Of a stretch of 64,000 bases of DNA, positions 34,164 through 42,686 are shown in pieces; within the stretch, counting starts at the first letter, position 1, and every line of letters starts with the position of its first letter. The notes below the pieces were generated by a model, which was not told the DNA's origin, did not search any database, and was given only the letters and a program-made list of their open reading frames with translations. Source of the DNA: Paenibacillus woosongensis (GTDB taxonomy: Bacteria > Bacillota > Bacilli > Paenibacillales > Paenibacillaceae); contig NZ_CP126084.1 of assembly GCF_030122845.1 (NCBI RefSeq), positions 372,001-436,000 on the forward strand. The letters run 5' to 3'. The translations under genes were made by a program, and so were the position numbers.

Positions 34164-34709
34164 TCAAAACAACACAATGCCTGCACAGGCGGACAAGCCG
34201 ATCACCATAAGCGGGTGAACTTTGTATCGTACGATCGATACGAAGGCGGCGCCTCCGATGAGCAGGGTTGCCAAGGTCGCCCAATTGAGCAGGCTGCTCG
34301 TCAGGCTGGGGAAGCCAAGGTGAATTGCGGCGTAGATAATGAGCCCGATAATAATCGGACGCAAGCCGTAGAGCGAATATTGCACCCAGGGTTTGGTATG
34401 AATCTTGTAAAAAAAACGGGCTGCCAGCACGATAATGATCAGCGACGGCAAAGTAATCCCCGCAATAGCGGCAATCGCCCCCGGCATTCCAGCCGTGTCC
34501 AGGCCGATCAGCATCGCGGCATTGACGGCAATGGAGCCGGGGGACATGCCGGCCAGAGCAACAATATGCTGAAAGCGTTCCGGAGTAATCCAGCCGTACT
34601 GGCTTATTTCATAATGGATCATAGAGATGACGGCATAGCCGCCTCCAAAAGACGCAAAACCAATTTTCATGAAAATAAGAAACAGCTTCCACAGCAGCAC
34701 GCCATCCAC
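34164..34709 (-). CDS. Chromate transporter half protein (ChrA-like, CHR domain)
   Basis: 181 residues, one CHR domain with about five hydrophobic segments. Conserved GFASFGGGYAVISMI and GMSPGSIAVNAAMLIG motifs. Short-chain CHR proteins come in adjacent pairs forming a heterodimer that equals one full ChrA; the partner lies 10 bases upstream on the same strand. They export chromate or transport related oxyanions; chromate activity is not shown for every member. Converges on the maturase gene with only 29 bases between and no obvious terminator. Confidence 0.88.
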   Translation of the reverse strand: MDGVLLWKLFLIFMKIGFASFGGGYAVISMIHYEISQYGWITPERFQHIVALAGMSPGSIAVNAAMLIGLDTAGMPGAIAAIAGITLPSLIIIVLAARFFYKIHTKPWVQYSLYGLRPIIIGLIIYAAIHLGFPSLTSSLLNWATLATLLIGGAAFVSIVRYKVHPLMVIGLSACAGIVLF

Positions 34710-34719
34710 CTCTTATCAA

Positions 34720-35355
34720 TTAAATGTAATACTCTATGAATTCCGTCCCAGAGCCTGCGGCCTGGGATTCTTTTTCTGTATGAAGCGGCAATCCCAGCGC
34801 TTTTTTCACGCCCATGATGACGTTGCCTGCTGCGAGACCGATCAAGATGAGGAAAATCGGGTTCAGGCCGGTAAACAACAATAGCAGAAGCGAGGCGATG
34901 GTCACCAGCTTGGTAGAAAGGTCGAACAAGGAGGTTTTGCCCATTCTGTAGGCAGCGACAGCAATCAAGCCGATGACGGCGCCGTTGATGCCTTTGAAGG
35001 CGGCAATCATTTTCGGCTCATTTTGCAGCAGGGCATATCCCGCGCTTAAGCCGATCAAGATCAGAAAGGTAGGCAGCGTGATGCCCAGAACTGCCGCTAC
35101 CGCTCCGGGAATTTTGCCCAGCCGGTAGCCGATAAAGGCCGAGGAATTGACGCCGACCCCGCCGGGAGCTGATCCCGCAATGGAGAAAATATCACTGATT
35201 TCCCGTTCATCCATCCACTGCCGCTTCTCCACCACTTCATGTTCAATTGTAGAAATCATCGCATAGCCCCCACCAAAGGTAGAAGGCCCGATTTTAAAAA
35301 ATGTCCAAAACAAATCCCGCAGTATGATCAACTTGCTTATAAATCCGGTTAGCAT
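34720..35355 (-). CDS. Chromate transporter half protein (ChrA-like, CHR domain), first of pair
   Basis: 211 residues; same motifs as its partner (GPSTFGGGYAMISTIEHEVVEKRQW, SAPGGVGVNSSAFIGYRLG). Its tail after the last helix is hydrophilic. First gene of a two-gene transcript on the minus strand, divergent from the ROK regulator. Sulfate-like oxyanion transport next to a sulfatase cluster is suggestive, but there is no direct evidence of a link. Confidence 0.88.
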   Translation of the reverse strand: MLTGFISKLIILRDLFWTFFKIGPSTFGGGYAMISTIEHEVVEKRQWMDEREISDIFSIAGSAPGGVGVNSSAFIGYRLGKIPGAVAAVLGITLPTFLILIGLSAGYALLQNEPKMIAAFKGINGAVIGLIAVAAYRMGKTSLFDLSTKLVTIASLLLLLFTGLNPIFLILIGLAAGNVIMGVKKALGLPLHTEKESQAAGSGTEFIEYYI

Positions 35356-35678
35356 GCTTCATTCTCTCCCTAATTGCTTGATGTCACAGCATACTTGTGA
35401 TAAATCCGTTGTAACTAATTCAATTATAACAACTTTTTATCAAAATGGAATTAAGTTTTTGGGATTATTTAAGATTTATTTAAAAAATGTTCGGCACCGA
35501 TGTAATATAATAGTGATAACTGAAAAATCGACAATTTTTTCACAGTAATCCTATAGGGTATTAAACACTTTTTGTCTAGCTGGATAAAAGTATGGAACTG
35601 GAAAATTTACGGGCAAGTAGATATAATGATGAATAGATATCCGATAAGAATAATATGAATAAAACGAGGCGAACCTTG
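35356..35678. other. Divergent promoter region between ChrA pair and ROK regulator
   Basis: 323 bases, very AT-rich, no gene. It contains a perfect TATAAT at 35506-35511 (plus strand) without a good -35, and a GTTGTAA...TTATAACAAC imperfect inverted repeat near 35409-35434 that could be a regulator site. Confidence 0.4.
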
Positions 35679-36878
35679 ATGAATAAAGTAAGCCAAGCAG
35701 CCTTAAGCGCAAAAAAATCGGTATTTGAGCGCATCGCCGGGCAGGAACACGTTTCCAAAGCCGAGCTGTTGGACGAATTCGGTTTGACCAGCAGCAGCCT
35801 GACGAGATTGTTAGATGAGCTAACGAGTGAGGGATGGCTGGCAGAAGCAGGCTTCGGGGAGTCCACAGGCGGCAGAAAGCCGATTCTGTATCAGGTCAAT
35901 CCCAGACATAAAGTGATTTTCGGATTGGAAATATCCCGGCTTTACTCTGCGCTGGGCCTGTTTGATTTGAATATGAAGGCCCTTTCCTATTGCCGCTGGA
36001 CGATGGATGAGACGATGACGCCGGAGAAGCTGGTGCGCCATGTCAGCGCGAAGATCGATGTTATGCTGCAGGAGAACGGCTTGGACAAAGATAAGGTGGC
36101 GGGTATTGGAGTCGGGGCTGTAGGGCCGCTGGACAGGCATCGCGGGGTTATTTTGGAGCCGCGGTACTTTGCCGCTGCGGGCTGGGCCCATGTTCCGATT
36201 TGCGAGCAGCTGGAGAAGGAGACGGGGATCCCTGCAGCCTTGGAGAATGGAGCGAATACGGCGCTGATCGGCGAGCATTGGGCTTTGCGCGGCGAGAAGG
36301 TTCAGCACATGCTGTACATCCACGCCGGATCGGGGCTGCGGTCCGCCATGATGTCAGGCGGTTCCCTCGTTCATGGAGCGATGGATATGGAGGGCTCCAT
36401 TGGCCAAATGATCATCCAGACGGATGGGCCGAGACTGCACAATGAGGGGAATTACGGAGCGCTGGAGGCTTTTGCTTCGGTGCAGGCTTTGGAGAAGCAG
36501 GTTAGAGAGCAGCGAAAAATGGGTCGGAGCCAGCTGGCCGGAGCGGAGAACTTTCAGCCGGACGGCATTCACTTCGATATGCTGGTAGAGGCGCTGAACG
36601 AGGGAGATCCTTTTATCCGCGAGCTGTTTACCCAATCCGCCGTTTACATGGGGATCGGTCTGGCTAATCTGATCAACATCCTCCATCCGGAGACGGTAAT
36701 CCTGGGGGGAGCGCTCATCAACGCTCACGGGCTGTATTACGATACCGCCATTTCCGTCGCGCAGAAGAACATCTATTATTATCCGGAGTATCAGCCTATT
36801 TTCTCGAAGGGTGTCCTTCAGGAACATGCCGTATCTACGGGCGCGGCGGTCATGATGTTCAAGCAGCTCCCGTTGTGA
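35679..36878 (+). CDS. ROK-family (NagC/XylR-like) transcriptional regulator
   Basis: 399 residues from the ATG at 35679 (GAGG nine bases upstream), with an alternative at 35655. Winged helix-turn-helix at the start: FERIAGQEHVSKAELLDEFGLTSSSLTRLLDELTSEGWL. A ROK sugar-binding domain follows (GIGVGAVGPLDRHRGVI, ALENGANTALIGEH). The zinc motif usual in ROK proteins, CxCGxxGCxE, is replaced by LHNEGNYGALEAFAS: all Cys are gone, so zinc is not bound there. It probably controls a sugar gene set, target unknown; no catabolic gene is adjacent. Confidence 0.88.
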   Translation: MNKVSQAALSAKKSVFERIAGQEHVSKAELLDEFGLTSSSLTRLLDELTSEGWLAEAGFGESTGGRKPILYQVNPRHKVIFGLEISRLYSALGLFDLNMKALSYCRWTMDETMTPEKLVRHVSAKIDVMLQENGLDKDKVAGIGVGAVGPLDRHRGVILEPRYFAAAGWAHVPICEQLEKETGIPAALENGANTALIGEHWALRGEKVQHMLYIHAGSGLRSAMMSGGSLVHGAMDMEGSIGQMIIQTDGPRLHNEGNYGALEAFASVQALEKQVREQRKMGRSQLAGAENFQPDGIHFDMLVEALNEGDPFIRELFTQSAVYMGIGLANLINILHPETVILGGALINAHGLYYDTAISVAQKNIYYYPEYQPIFSKGVLQEHAVSTGAAVMMFKQLPL

Positions 36879-36964
36879 GCGGGATTGCCGGGTGAAGGAG
36901 TTCCCAAGGTGCGATCGGCGGCCATGGTGTGATAAACCACAATCGTGTGATCATCGGCTCTGTT

Positions 36965-37022
36965 GACTGACCGCTATCGTATGATTGGGTTGCCCTGGTG
37001 TGACTGACTGCTATCGTATGAC
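36965..37022. repeat. Two near-identical direct copies around GCTATCGTATGA
   Basis: GACTGACCGCTATCGTATGA (36965-36984) and TGACTGCTATCGTATGAC (37003-37022), one mismatch in the shared core. More diverged copies are seen around 36939 (ACAATCGTGTGATCATCGG) and 37063. Confidence 0.5.
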
Positions 37023-37511
37023 TTGCCACCTTCGTGGTATTGCGACCATCAATGCGACCGACCATCGTCATGCAACGCCAAACACCGGGCAGGGAGCTGG
37101 GATTACCGTTGTAAGAATGATGCAATTGTACAAGAATCATCATGCGACACTCTACTTTTTAGCTACATTGATGCAAATGTGCAGGATTTTCTCTCATATG
37201 GGGACAAAGCTAGGTTTTTACATAAATTTAGTTTTAGGTTTTTGCGACGAATAAGCGCTATTCAGGAAAACTAACTGCATGATTCCCATTTAGCGCATGT
37301 ATTTAGGATAAAACCAGCTTAACTAGCTGTATAAAATACATTTAAGTTATCCAAGAACCGTTCTTTGACCTTTTGGAAAGCGAAACCCTCAATTAGTGAG
37401 TAAATTTATTTAATCAGTGATTTGTGGGAGCTGGGACAAACGCCAAACCAGACGAAGACCTCCCGACACCAAACATCAAAATATGAATGCATATATTGTA
37501 AATGAAGTATA

Positions 37512-37632
37512 AACAGGAGTATAAACAACGGAAGAGACCTACCCGGCTTATGCATCCGTAAGATGGGTACATGAACTTTTAATGACACTCGGCGGTGCAT
37601 GATCGTTTAAACAGAATGTTTATACTCCTGTT
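37512..37632. repeat. 15-bp perfect inverted repeat spaced by 91 bases
   Basis: AACAGGAGTATAAAC (37512-37526) and GTTTATACTCCTGTT (37618-37632). The flanks extend the match with CAACGG against CCGTTG after a short offset. Possible ends of a tiny non-autonomous element, or a long hairpin. Confidence 0.55.
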
Positions 37633-37657
37633 GGCCGTTGCAATTCAGGAATTACTC

Positions 37658-37945
37658 TTAATATTTATCCAAAGGAACGAGCCACTTTTGCAGTAATCCC
37701 TCCATCGCTTCCTTTTCCTTTTCTTTGTGCGTGACTGTGGAACCCGTAGCCTTAAGCAGTACATGAGCCCATCCTAAAATTCCTTAACCAGAACATCCTG
37801 CATTTTTGGCAGGGCCAAATTCAATGAGCAGTTGCCCTTTTATTATTCCGGCTTAACGGGAGCTTGGATGGTGCCTGTGATGCGGTATTTGTACTGCTTC
37901 CCACAAGCGCGATTTTCGCAAAGGCTCTGGCTTTGCCCCGACTTA
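37658..37945 (-). pseudogene. Decayed gene remnant, family not recognised
   Basis: Reading leftward, protein-like stretches appear in shifting frames: SLCENRACGKQYKYRITGTI then QAPVKPE and a double stop (37843), then NLALPKMQDVLVKEF, then after a one-base shift LGWAHVLLKATGSTVTHKEK continuing ...AMEGLLQKWLVPLDKY to a stop at 37658. Composition and charge pattern look coding, with a Cys pair, but two or more stops or shifts break it. I cannot name the family. No start is identified; the 5' end may have been displaced by the gene at 37980. Confidence 0.35.
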
Positions 37946-37979
37946 TGTAATATTATTGAAAAAAAGAGGGAGATGCCAA

Positions 37980-38315
37980 ATGTATATCGTTCTTTCTATA
38001 GGAATTGTGGCCGCCATCCTTTTTATTTTCGCCTGGTTATTCAGCGTAAGTGTTTCTTTCCAAGGGGAGCATTTGGTCATCCGGCATCTATTTAATAAGC
38101 TTGTTCTCAGCAAACAGGAGATTAGCCATATAGAGGTTGCGGATCAATATTTGACGGACAAATGTCACAATTCACCCGCCAATATCACACCAATCGGCTT
38201 TAACCGCTCGATGGATAAGGTTATCATCCATACAAGAGGCCAGCGATACCTGGTCCCCGTCCAGAGCATTGAAGCGTTTATGGAAAAGTATGAGCAATTT
38301 GCCGTAGCCAAGTAG
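37980..38315 (+). CDS. Small membrane protein with PH-like domain
   Basis: 111 residues from the ATG at 37980 (GAGGGAG seven bases upstream). One N-terminal helix (YIVLSIGIVAAILFIFAWLF), then a compact beta-rich domain (VSFQGEHLVIRHLFNKLVLSKQEISHIEVADQY ... DKVIIHTRGQRYLVPVQSIEAFMEKYEQF) that resembles bacterial PH domains. The terminal helix FMEKYEQF fits that fold. Function unknown; stands alone with its own terminator. Confidence 0.7.
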   Translation: MYIVLSIGIVAAILFIFAWLFSVSVSFQGEHLVIRHLFNKLVLSKQEISHIEVADQYLTDKCHNSPANITPIGFNRSMDKVIIHTRGQRYLVPVQSIEAFMEKYEQFAVAK

Positions 38316-38354
38316 GAACCACAGGGGATAAAATAACAAAATCGTTTAATATCC

Positions 38355-38396
38355 AGCGCTTTTTTGCCGTACAGGTTGCGGGAAAGCGCTTTTTTG
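38355..38396 (+). terminator. Terminator after the PH-like gene
   Basis: AGCGCTTT pairs with AAAGCGCT and is followed by six T. The stem's 5' arm is itself followed by a T-run, so the element also reads as a direct repeat of AGCGCTTTTTTG. Confidence 0.7.
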
Positions 38397-38440
38397 ACTA
38401 TTCTCATATTGAGAGTGGTATGTATTAAGGAGGATGGGAT

Positions 38441-39424
38441 ATGAACTATCGGCAATTAGGAGATACAGAATTACGCGTCAGCGAGCTGAGCTTCGGAACA
38501 TGGGCGATCGGCGGTAGCTGGGGGCATTCCGATGACCAGGAGGCGCTGCGCGGTCTGGCGACGGCGATGGAGCAAGGTGTTAATTTTTTTGATACAGCGG
38601 ATGTGTACGGCTCAGGGCATGCGGAAGAGCTGCTGGCCAAAGCGACCAAAGGCAAAGAGGACGAAATCCACATCGCCACCAAGTTTTGCCGGGCGGGGGA
38701 TATTCACGATCTGAATACGTATTCCGAGGAATCCGTTCGCGCCTACTGCGAAGGCAGCCTGAAACGGCTGCAGCGCGAGCGCATCGACCTGTATCAGATC
38801 CACTGTCCGCCGCTTGCGGTGCTGAAGGATGGCAAGGTGTTCGAGGTGCTGGACAAGCTGAAGGCGGAAGGCAAAATCCGCCACTACGGCGTTAGTGTAG
38901 AGACGGTGGAGGAAGGATTGTTCTGTCTGAGCGTGCCTGGCGTTAAAGCGCTGCAGGTCATTTTTAATATATTCCGCCAGAAGCCGGCGGAGGAATTATT
39001 TGTCGAGGCCAAGGCGGCGGGAGTCGGAATTTTGGCGAGATTGCCGCTGGCGAGCGGTCTCCTGACAGGTAAATTCACGAAGGATTGGAAGTTTAGCGAG
39101 GACGACCACCGCAATTTCAACGCGAACGGGGAGCAATTCAACGTAGGCGAGACATTTGCAGGTCTGCCTTTCGCTAAAGGTGTGGAGCTGGCTTCCCAGC
39201 TGTCCTGGATTGCGGAAGGACGCGGGGATATGGCCAGGGCTTCAATGCGCTGGATTCTCGATCACCCGGAAGTCACTTGCGTCATTCCAGGCTTCAAGAA
39301 TGTCCGTCAAGTGGAGGACAACCTGGGAACGCTGCAGGTTCCGGCGTTTGGACCCGAGGAGCTGGAGCGCCTTCAAGCATTTTACCGCAGCGAGGTAGCG
39401 CAGCATATCCGCGGAGCGTATTAA
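38441..39424 (+). CDS. Aldo/keto reductase
   Basis: 327 residues, AAGGAGGATGGGAT before the ATG. (beta/alpha)8 reductase with the complete catalytic tetrad: Asp51 and Tyr56 in FFDTADVYG, Lys81 in IATKFC, His121 in YQIHCPP. The C-terminal NADPH site region is ARASMRWILDHPEVTCVIPGFKNVRQVEDN. Resembles the AKR11/AKR14 general-stress group (YhdN-like). Substrate not predictable. Monocistronic, with a strong terminator behind. Confidence 0.93.
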   Translation: MNYRQLGDTELRVSELSFGTWAIGGSWGHSDDQEALRGLATAMEQGVNFFDTADVYGSGHAEELLAKATKGKEDEIHIATKFCRAGDIHDLNTYSEESVRAYCEGSLKRLQRERIDLYQIHCPPLAVLKDGKVFEVLDKLKAEGKIRHYGVSVETVEEGLFCLSVPGVKALQVIFNIFRQKPAEELFVEAKAAGVGILARLPLASGLLTGKFTKDWKFSEDDHRNFNANGEQFNVGETFAGLPFAKGVELASQLSWIAEGRGDMARASMRWILDHPEVTCVIPGFKNVRQVEDNLGTLQVPAFGPEELERLQAFYRSEVAQHIRGAY

Positions 39425-39457
39425 TCGTTTCAATAGTGAACGCGCGCGCAACAAGAG

Positions 39458-39500
39458 CGATACTTCTGGTTCATTCCGGACCAGGGGTATCGTTTTTTTT
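39458..39500 (+). terminator. Terminator after the aldo/keto reductase
   Basis: GCGATAC-TT-CTGGT pairs with ACCAG-GG-GTATCG and is followed by eight T. Confidence 0.88.
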
Positions 39501-39591
39501 GCGCAAAAATAAAAGCTAGTCATTTAGACTCAATTTAGCTGACCCGAAATTTTGTTCCTTTTCATGCTGAAATAAACATGCTATCATCCAA

Positions 39592-39607
39592 TTGAAATCG
39601 ATTTCAA
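39592..39607. promoter_or_regulatory. LacI-type operator before the secreted GH30 gene
   Basis: TTGAAATCGATTTCAA, a perfect 16-bp palindrome with the central CG of LacI-family sites. A TATCAT -10 candidate (39582-39587) lies just upstream and the ribosome binding site GGGAGG just downstream, so bound repressor would block transcription. The same 15-base core recurs at 53422-53436 on the promoter of the LacI gene. Confidence 0.8.
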
Positions 39608-39623
39608 GGGAGGAATTGGTAAA

Positions 39624-41144
39624 ATGTCAATCGCAATTTTGTCGAAGAAAGTAGTCAAGAGAAGCTTAGGCATGGCTTTGGCAGGTGGACTCGCATTATC
39701 TTCGCTGTTTGCATCAACGCAGGCGCATGCAGCCGGGGAACCAGTAGAAGTATGGATCTCCACGTCCGATCCTTCGCAAGCGGATTCGGGCCTCAGCACC
39801 TCCGCCAGACTTACCCGCAAGGGGGATGTATCCTTTGGGGCCGATACGGGCAGCGTGACGTACAGCATCCGTATCGACGAGAATGCGACCAGACAGCAAA
39901 TGGACGGCTTCGGCGTGTCGATTACCGACGCTTCTGCCTGGCTGCTGAACTACAAGCTGGATGCCTCCAAGCGCGCGGAGGTCATGGAGAGATTGTTCGG
40001 CCAAACCGGCATCGGGTTGAGCCTGCTCCGCCAGCCGATCGGGGCCTCCGATTTTAACTGGGAAGCTTACACTTACGCAGATACCCCGAACGACAACAAT
40101 TTGAATAATTTCTCCATCGGCAGGGACAAGCCGTACATCGTCCCGATGGTGAAGCAGGCTTTGGCCAAGAACCCGAACATCAAAGTATTCGCCTCTACAT
40201 GGAGCGCGCCGGCCTGGATGAAATATTCCAATACCTTAAACGGCGGCAAGCTGAAGGCCGAGCATTACCAGACCTTCGCCGACTATTTGAAAAAATTCGT
40301 GCAGGCCTATCAGAATGAAGGCATTCCGATTTACGCGATTACGGTTCAGAACGAGCCAATGCATGAAACAAACACCTACCCGACGATGAAAATGAGCGAG
40401 CAGGATCAAGTCGGTGCGATCGGCGATTTTATCGGGCCAACCTTCCGCAATGCCGGACTGAACACGAAGATCATTACGTTTGACCATAACTACCTGGACT
40501 GGAACTACCCGAACAAAGTGATTACCGATTTGAAAAACGCCGGAAAAGGCCACTTCGTTTCTGGAAGCGCTTTCCACCACTACGACAGCGGGGATGGCTC
40601 GCAAATGACGAGTCTCCATAATGCTCATCCGGATAAGGACATCTGGTTCACCGAAGGCGGCTTTGGCACGTGGAATGATCCGGAGAACGGCACCCATTCC
40701 GGCTTCGACAACATGGCGAATGAATTCATCAACATTACCCGCAACTGGTCCAAATCGATCATTACGTGGAATCTTGCGCTGGATCAGCGAAGCGGTCCAA
40801 CGCTGCTCGCGCCGAACAACAGCAACCGCGGCATGATCACGATTCAGAATTCGGATAACCGCAACGATCGGCCGGAGAATAGCGTCACTTACAAGAAGCA
40901 GTACTATCTGCTGGGGCATTTCAGCAAATTCGTGGTTCCCGGCTCGTACCGGGTCGAATCCAATACCTATGGGGACATGAAGAACGTAGCGTTCAAAAAT
41001 CCGGACGGCTCCAAAGTCGTTGTCGTCTATAACCCGCAGTCCTCGAATCAGAACATTAAAATCCAATGGGGCAAACAAGCCTTCACTTATAATATTCCGG
41101 GTAAATCCGTCATGACCTTCAAATGGCACGGTACGGTATCCTAA
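39624..41144 (+). CDS. Secreted GH30 glycosidase
   Basis: 506 residues; GGGAGG precedes the ATG. Sec signal peptide (KKVVKRSLGMALAGGLALSSLFASTQAHA, cleavage after AHA). The catalytic barrel with beta side domain fits GH30 (QMDGFGVSITDASAWLL, STWSAPAWMK). Acid/base Glu244 in TVQNEP and nucleophile Glu344 in WFTEGG. Ends at the C-terminal side domain, without extra binding modules. GH30 of this type includes glucosylceramidases, beta-1,6-glucanases and related exo-enzymes; specificity is not decidable by eye. Starts a locus with two further GH30 genes; controlled by the LacI operator immediately upstream. Confidence 0.9.
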   Translation: MSIAILSKKVVKRSLGMALAGGLALSSLFASTQAHAAGEPVEVWISTSDPSQADSGLSTSARLTRKGDVSFGADTGSVTYSIRIDENATRQQMDGFGVSITDASAWLLNYKLDASKRAEVMERLFGQTGIGLSLLRQPIGASDFNWEAYTYADTPNDNNLNNFSIGRDKPYIVPMVKQALAKNPNIKVFASTWSAPAWMKYSNTLNGGKLKAEHYQTFADYLKKFVQAYQNEGIPIYAITVQNEPMHETNTYPTMKMSEQDQVGAIGDFIGPTFRNAGLNTKIITFDHNYLDWNYPNKVITDLKNAGKGHFVSGSAFHHYDSGDGSQMTSLHNAHPDKDIWFTEGGFGTWNDPENGTHSGFDNMANEFINITRNWSKSIITWNLALDQRSGPTLLAPNNSNRGMITIQNSDNRNDRPENSVTYKKQYYLLGHFSKFVVPGSYRVESNTYGDMKNVAFKNPDGSKVVVVYNPQSSNQNIKIQWGKQAFTYNIPGKSVMTFKWHGTVS

Positions 41145-41187
41145 GATAGGTATCGATCAAAGCAATATTAATAACTAATCCAGTTAA

Positions 41188-41222
41188 ACCTCCGCGACTA
41201 TTTGCGGAGGTATTTTTATTTA
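41188..41222 (+). terminator. Terminator after the secreted GH30 gene
   Basis: ACCTCCGC pairs with GCGGAGGT around ~8 bases, followed by ATTTTTATTT. Confidence 0.8.
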
Positions 41223-41750
41223 TCCCATGGGATTAAATAAGGAATTAACTACATTTGTAGTCATTAATTATTGCAAATTCATGAGAGGAATCGGTTTAAA
41301 TGCATTTATGGGAATTAAAATAATCCGTTACAGGGCTCGCTAAGGAAAAGTATGTTTTAAATACATGATTTGCAGTTTTCCTCTCTAAATCAGAGAATTG
41401 CCATGAAATAGATACATGAATTGCATTAATTTTGCTAAGTAAGTTCAACAAAAAAAATGAATGAGAGCCGGATAACTATATGGTTTTGTTTACTCAAAAC
41501 CCTTGATATGACTGGGCCGTGACGGAAAAGGAGAGTTAGTGCGGAATTGCATAGTCCCCGTTTGAAGGCAAAAGTGAGTCGATATCGGGGATAGTTAGTT
41601 GTCAATATAAGGGTGATGGCCTAACATGGGCAATGCAACCACGGCGCGCCGGATATGCAGCGGCGACATATACGGCGACATATACGGCGACATCTACATG
41701 ACGAGCTGATCACAGGCTCGATAAACAAAATGAGGGAGGCGGCCGCTACC
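41223..41750. other. AT-rich regulatory region before the GH30-locus ABC operon
   Basis: 528 bases without a gene. AGGAAAA (41343-) and TTTTCCT (41375-) form an inverted pair, and AGATACATGAATT at about 41411 repeats a sequence at about 593. A three-copy 12-bp tandem repeat lies just before the first permease. No clear sigma-A promoter was found. Confidence 0.4.
41661..41696. repeat. 12-bp tandem repeat, three copies
   Basis: CGGCGACATATA twice, then CGGCGACATCTA. It precedes the ABC operon by ~55 bases. A multiple of three, it also reads as an open frame (HIRRHIRRH), but the ribosome binding site and real start are downstream. Confidence 0.8.
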
Positions 41751-42671
41751 ATGTCAGAAAAACGCAGCTTTCTTAAAGAGTTAAACAAAAATAGGACGTT
41801 GTTTCTGATGATTGCTCCTACGCTGCTGTTTTTTATTATCTTCAGCTATATTCCGATGATCGGCGTGTATTACGCGTTCACGAACTTCGACTTTGAGGGC
41901 GGATTGTTCGGAAGCGAATTCGTCGGCTTCAAGAACTTCGAGTTTCTGTATAAGTCAGGCATCCTGTGGAATCTGACGAAGAATACAGTGCTTTACAACC
42001 TGGCGTTTCTTATTATCGGTAACATCATGCAGATCATCAGCGCGATTTTCCTGGCTCAGCTAGCCAGTAAATGGTTCAAGAAGACGGCGCAATCGCTAAT
42101 GTTCCTGCCGTACTTCCTGTCCTGGGTACTCGTCGGGGCATTCGTATTCAACATGTTCTCCGACCTGGGGGTTGTGAATACGCTGCTGAAGCAAATCGGC
42201 CTGCAGCCGTACGATTTCTATCTGAATGCGGCACCGTGGAAGTACATTATTGTCTTCTTTAACGTGTGGAAAGGCATCGGATACGGAACGATTATTTATT
42301 TGGCGGCGATCATGGGCATCAGCGACGAGCTGTACGAAGCAGCTAAGATCGACGGGGCGAATATTTTTCAGCAAATCCGCAGCATCACGCTGCCGCTGCT
42401 TAAGCCGACGTTCATCCTGCTGATTCTGTTCAGCCTGGGCGGCATTCTGAAGGGCCAATTCGACCTGTTCTATCAAATTATCGGTAACAACGGCTTACTG
42501 TACGATGCGACGGATATCATTGATACGTATGTGTTCCGGTCACTCACCGTCAATTTTGATATCGGTATGGGAACGGCAGCGGGATTGTACCAATCCTTCT
42601 TTGGCTTCGTCCTGATCATGACGGTCAACTACATCATCAAGAAAACCCGCGAGGAGTACGCATTGTTCTAA
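41751..42671 (+). CDS. Polysaccharide/oligosaccharide ABC permease, LplB type
   Basis: 306 residues from the ATG at 41751 (GAGGGAGG upstream; earlier in-frame codons belong to the tandem repeat). Six spans starting LFLMIAPTLLFFIIFSYIPMIGVYYAF. EAA loop: YEAAKIDGANIFQQIRSITLPLLKPTFILL. The LplB/YtcP/LplA-type importer, with its ~520-residue binding protein, is common in Paenibacillus for oligosaccharides. First of three genes. Confidence 0.92.
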   Translation: MSEKRSFLKELNKNRTLFLMIAPTLLFFIIFSYIPMIGVYYAFTNFDFEGGLFGSEFVGFKNFEFLYKSGILWNLTKNTVLYNLAFLIIGNIMQIISAIFLAQLASKWFKKTAQSLMFLPYFLSWVLVGAFVFNMFSDLGVVNTLLKQIGLQPYDFYLNAAPWKYIIVFFNVWKGIGYGTIIYLAAIMGISDELYEAAKIDGANIFQQIRSITLPLLKPTFILLILFSLGGILKGQFDLFYQIIGNNGLLYDATDIIDTYVFRSLTVNFDIGMGTAAGLYQSFFGFVLIMTVNYIIKKTREEYALF

Positions 42672-42686
42672 AGGAGGGGGAGTAGC

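Larger units (their letters stand above)
36879..37657. other. Long intergenic region without a supportable gene
   Basis: 779 bases. The first part (36890-37090) is a run of diverged copies of a CTATCGTATGA-containing unit. The middle is AT-rich. The last part holds a 15-bp inverted repeat (37512-37632). Short open frames at 36985-37254 (plus) and 37406-37600 (minus) lack ribosome binding sites and protein-like composition. Confidence 0.5.

Noticed and set aside
34161..34739. 192-codon plus-strand frame opposite the chromate transporter
   Set aside because: Highly polar, low-complexity translation (Gln/Asn/His-rich); the minus strand has clear CHR motifs and hydrophobic spans.
37406..37600. 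64-codon minus-strand frame
   Set aside because: Partly hydrophobic but no start signal or family; it overlaps the inverted-repeat element.
40236..41129. 297-codon open frame antisense to the secreted GH30 gene
   Set aside because: Lies wholly within a catalytic gene with intact motifs; no ribosome binding site and no family pattern.
41641..41696. Short CRISPR-like array
   Set aside because: The 12-bp units are directly adjacent with no spacers; it is a simple tandem repeat.
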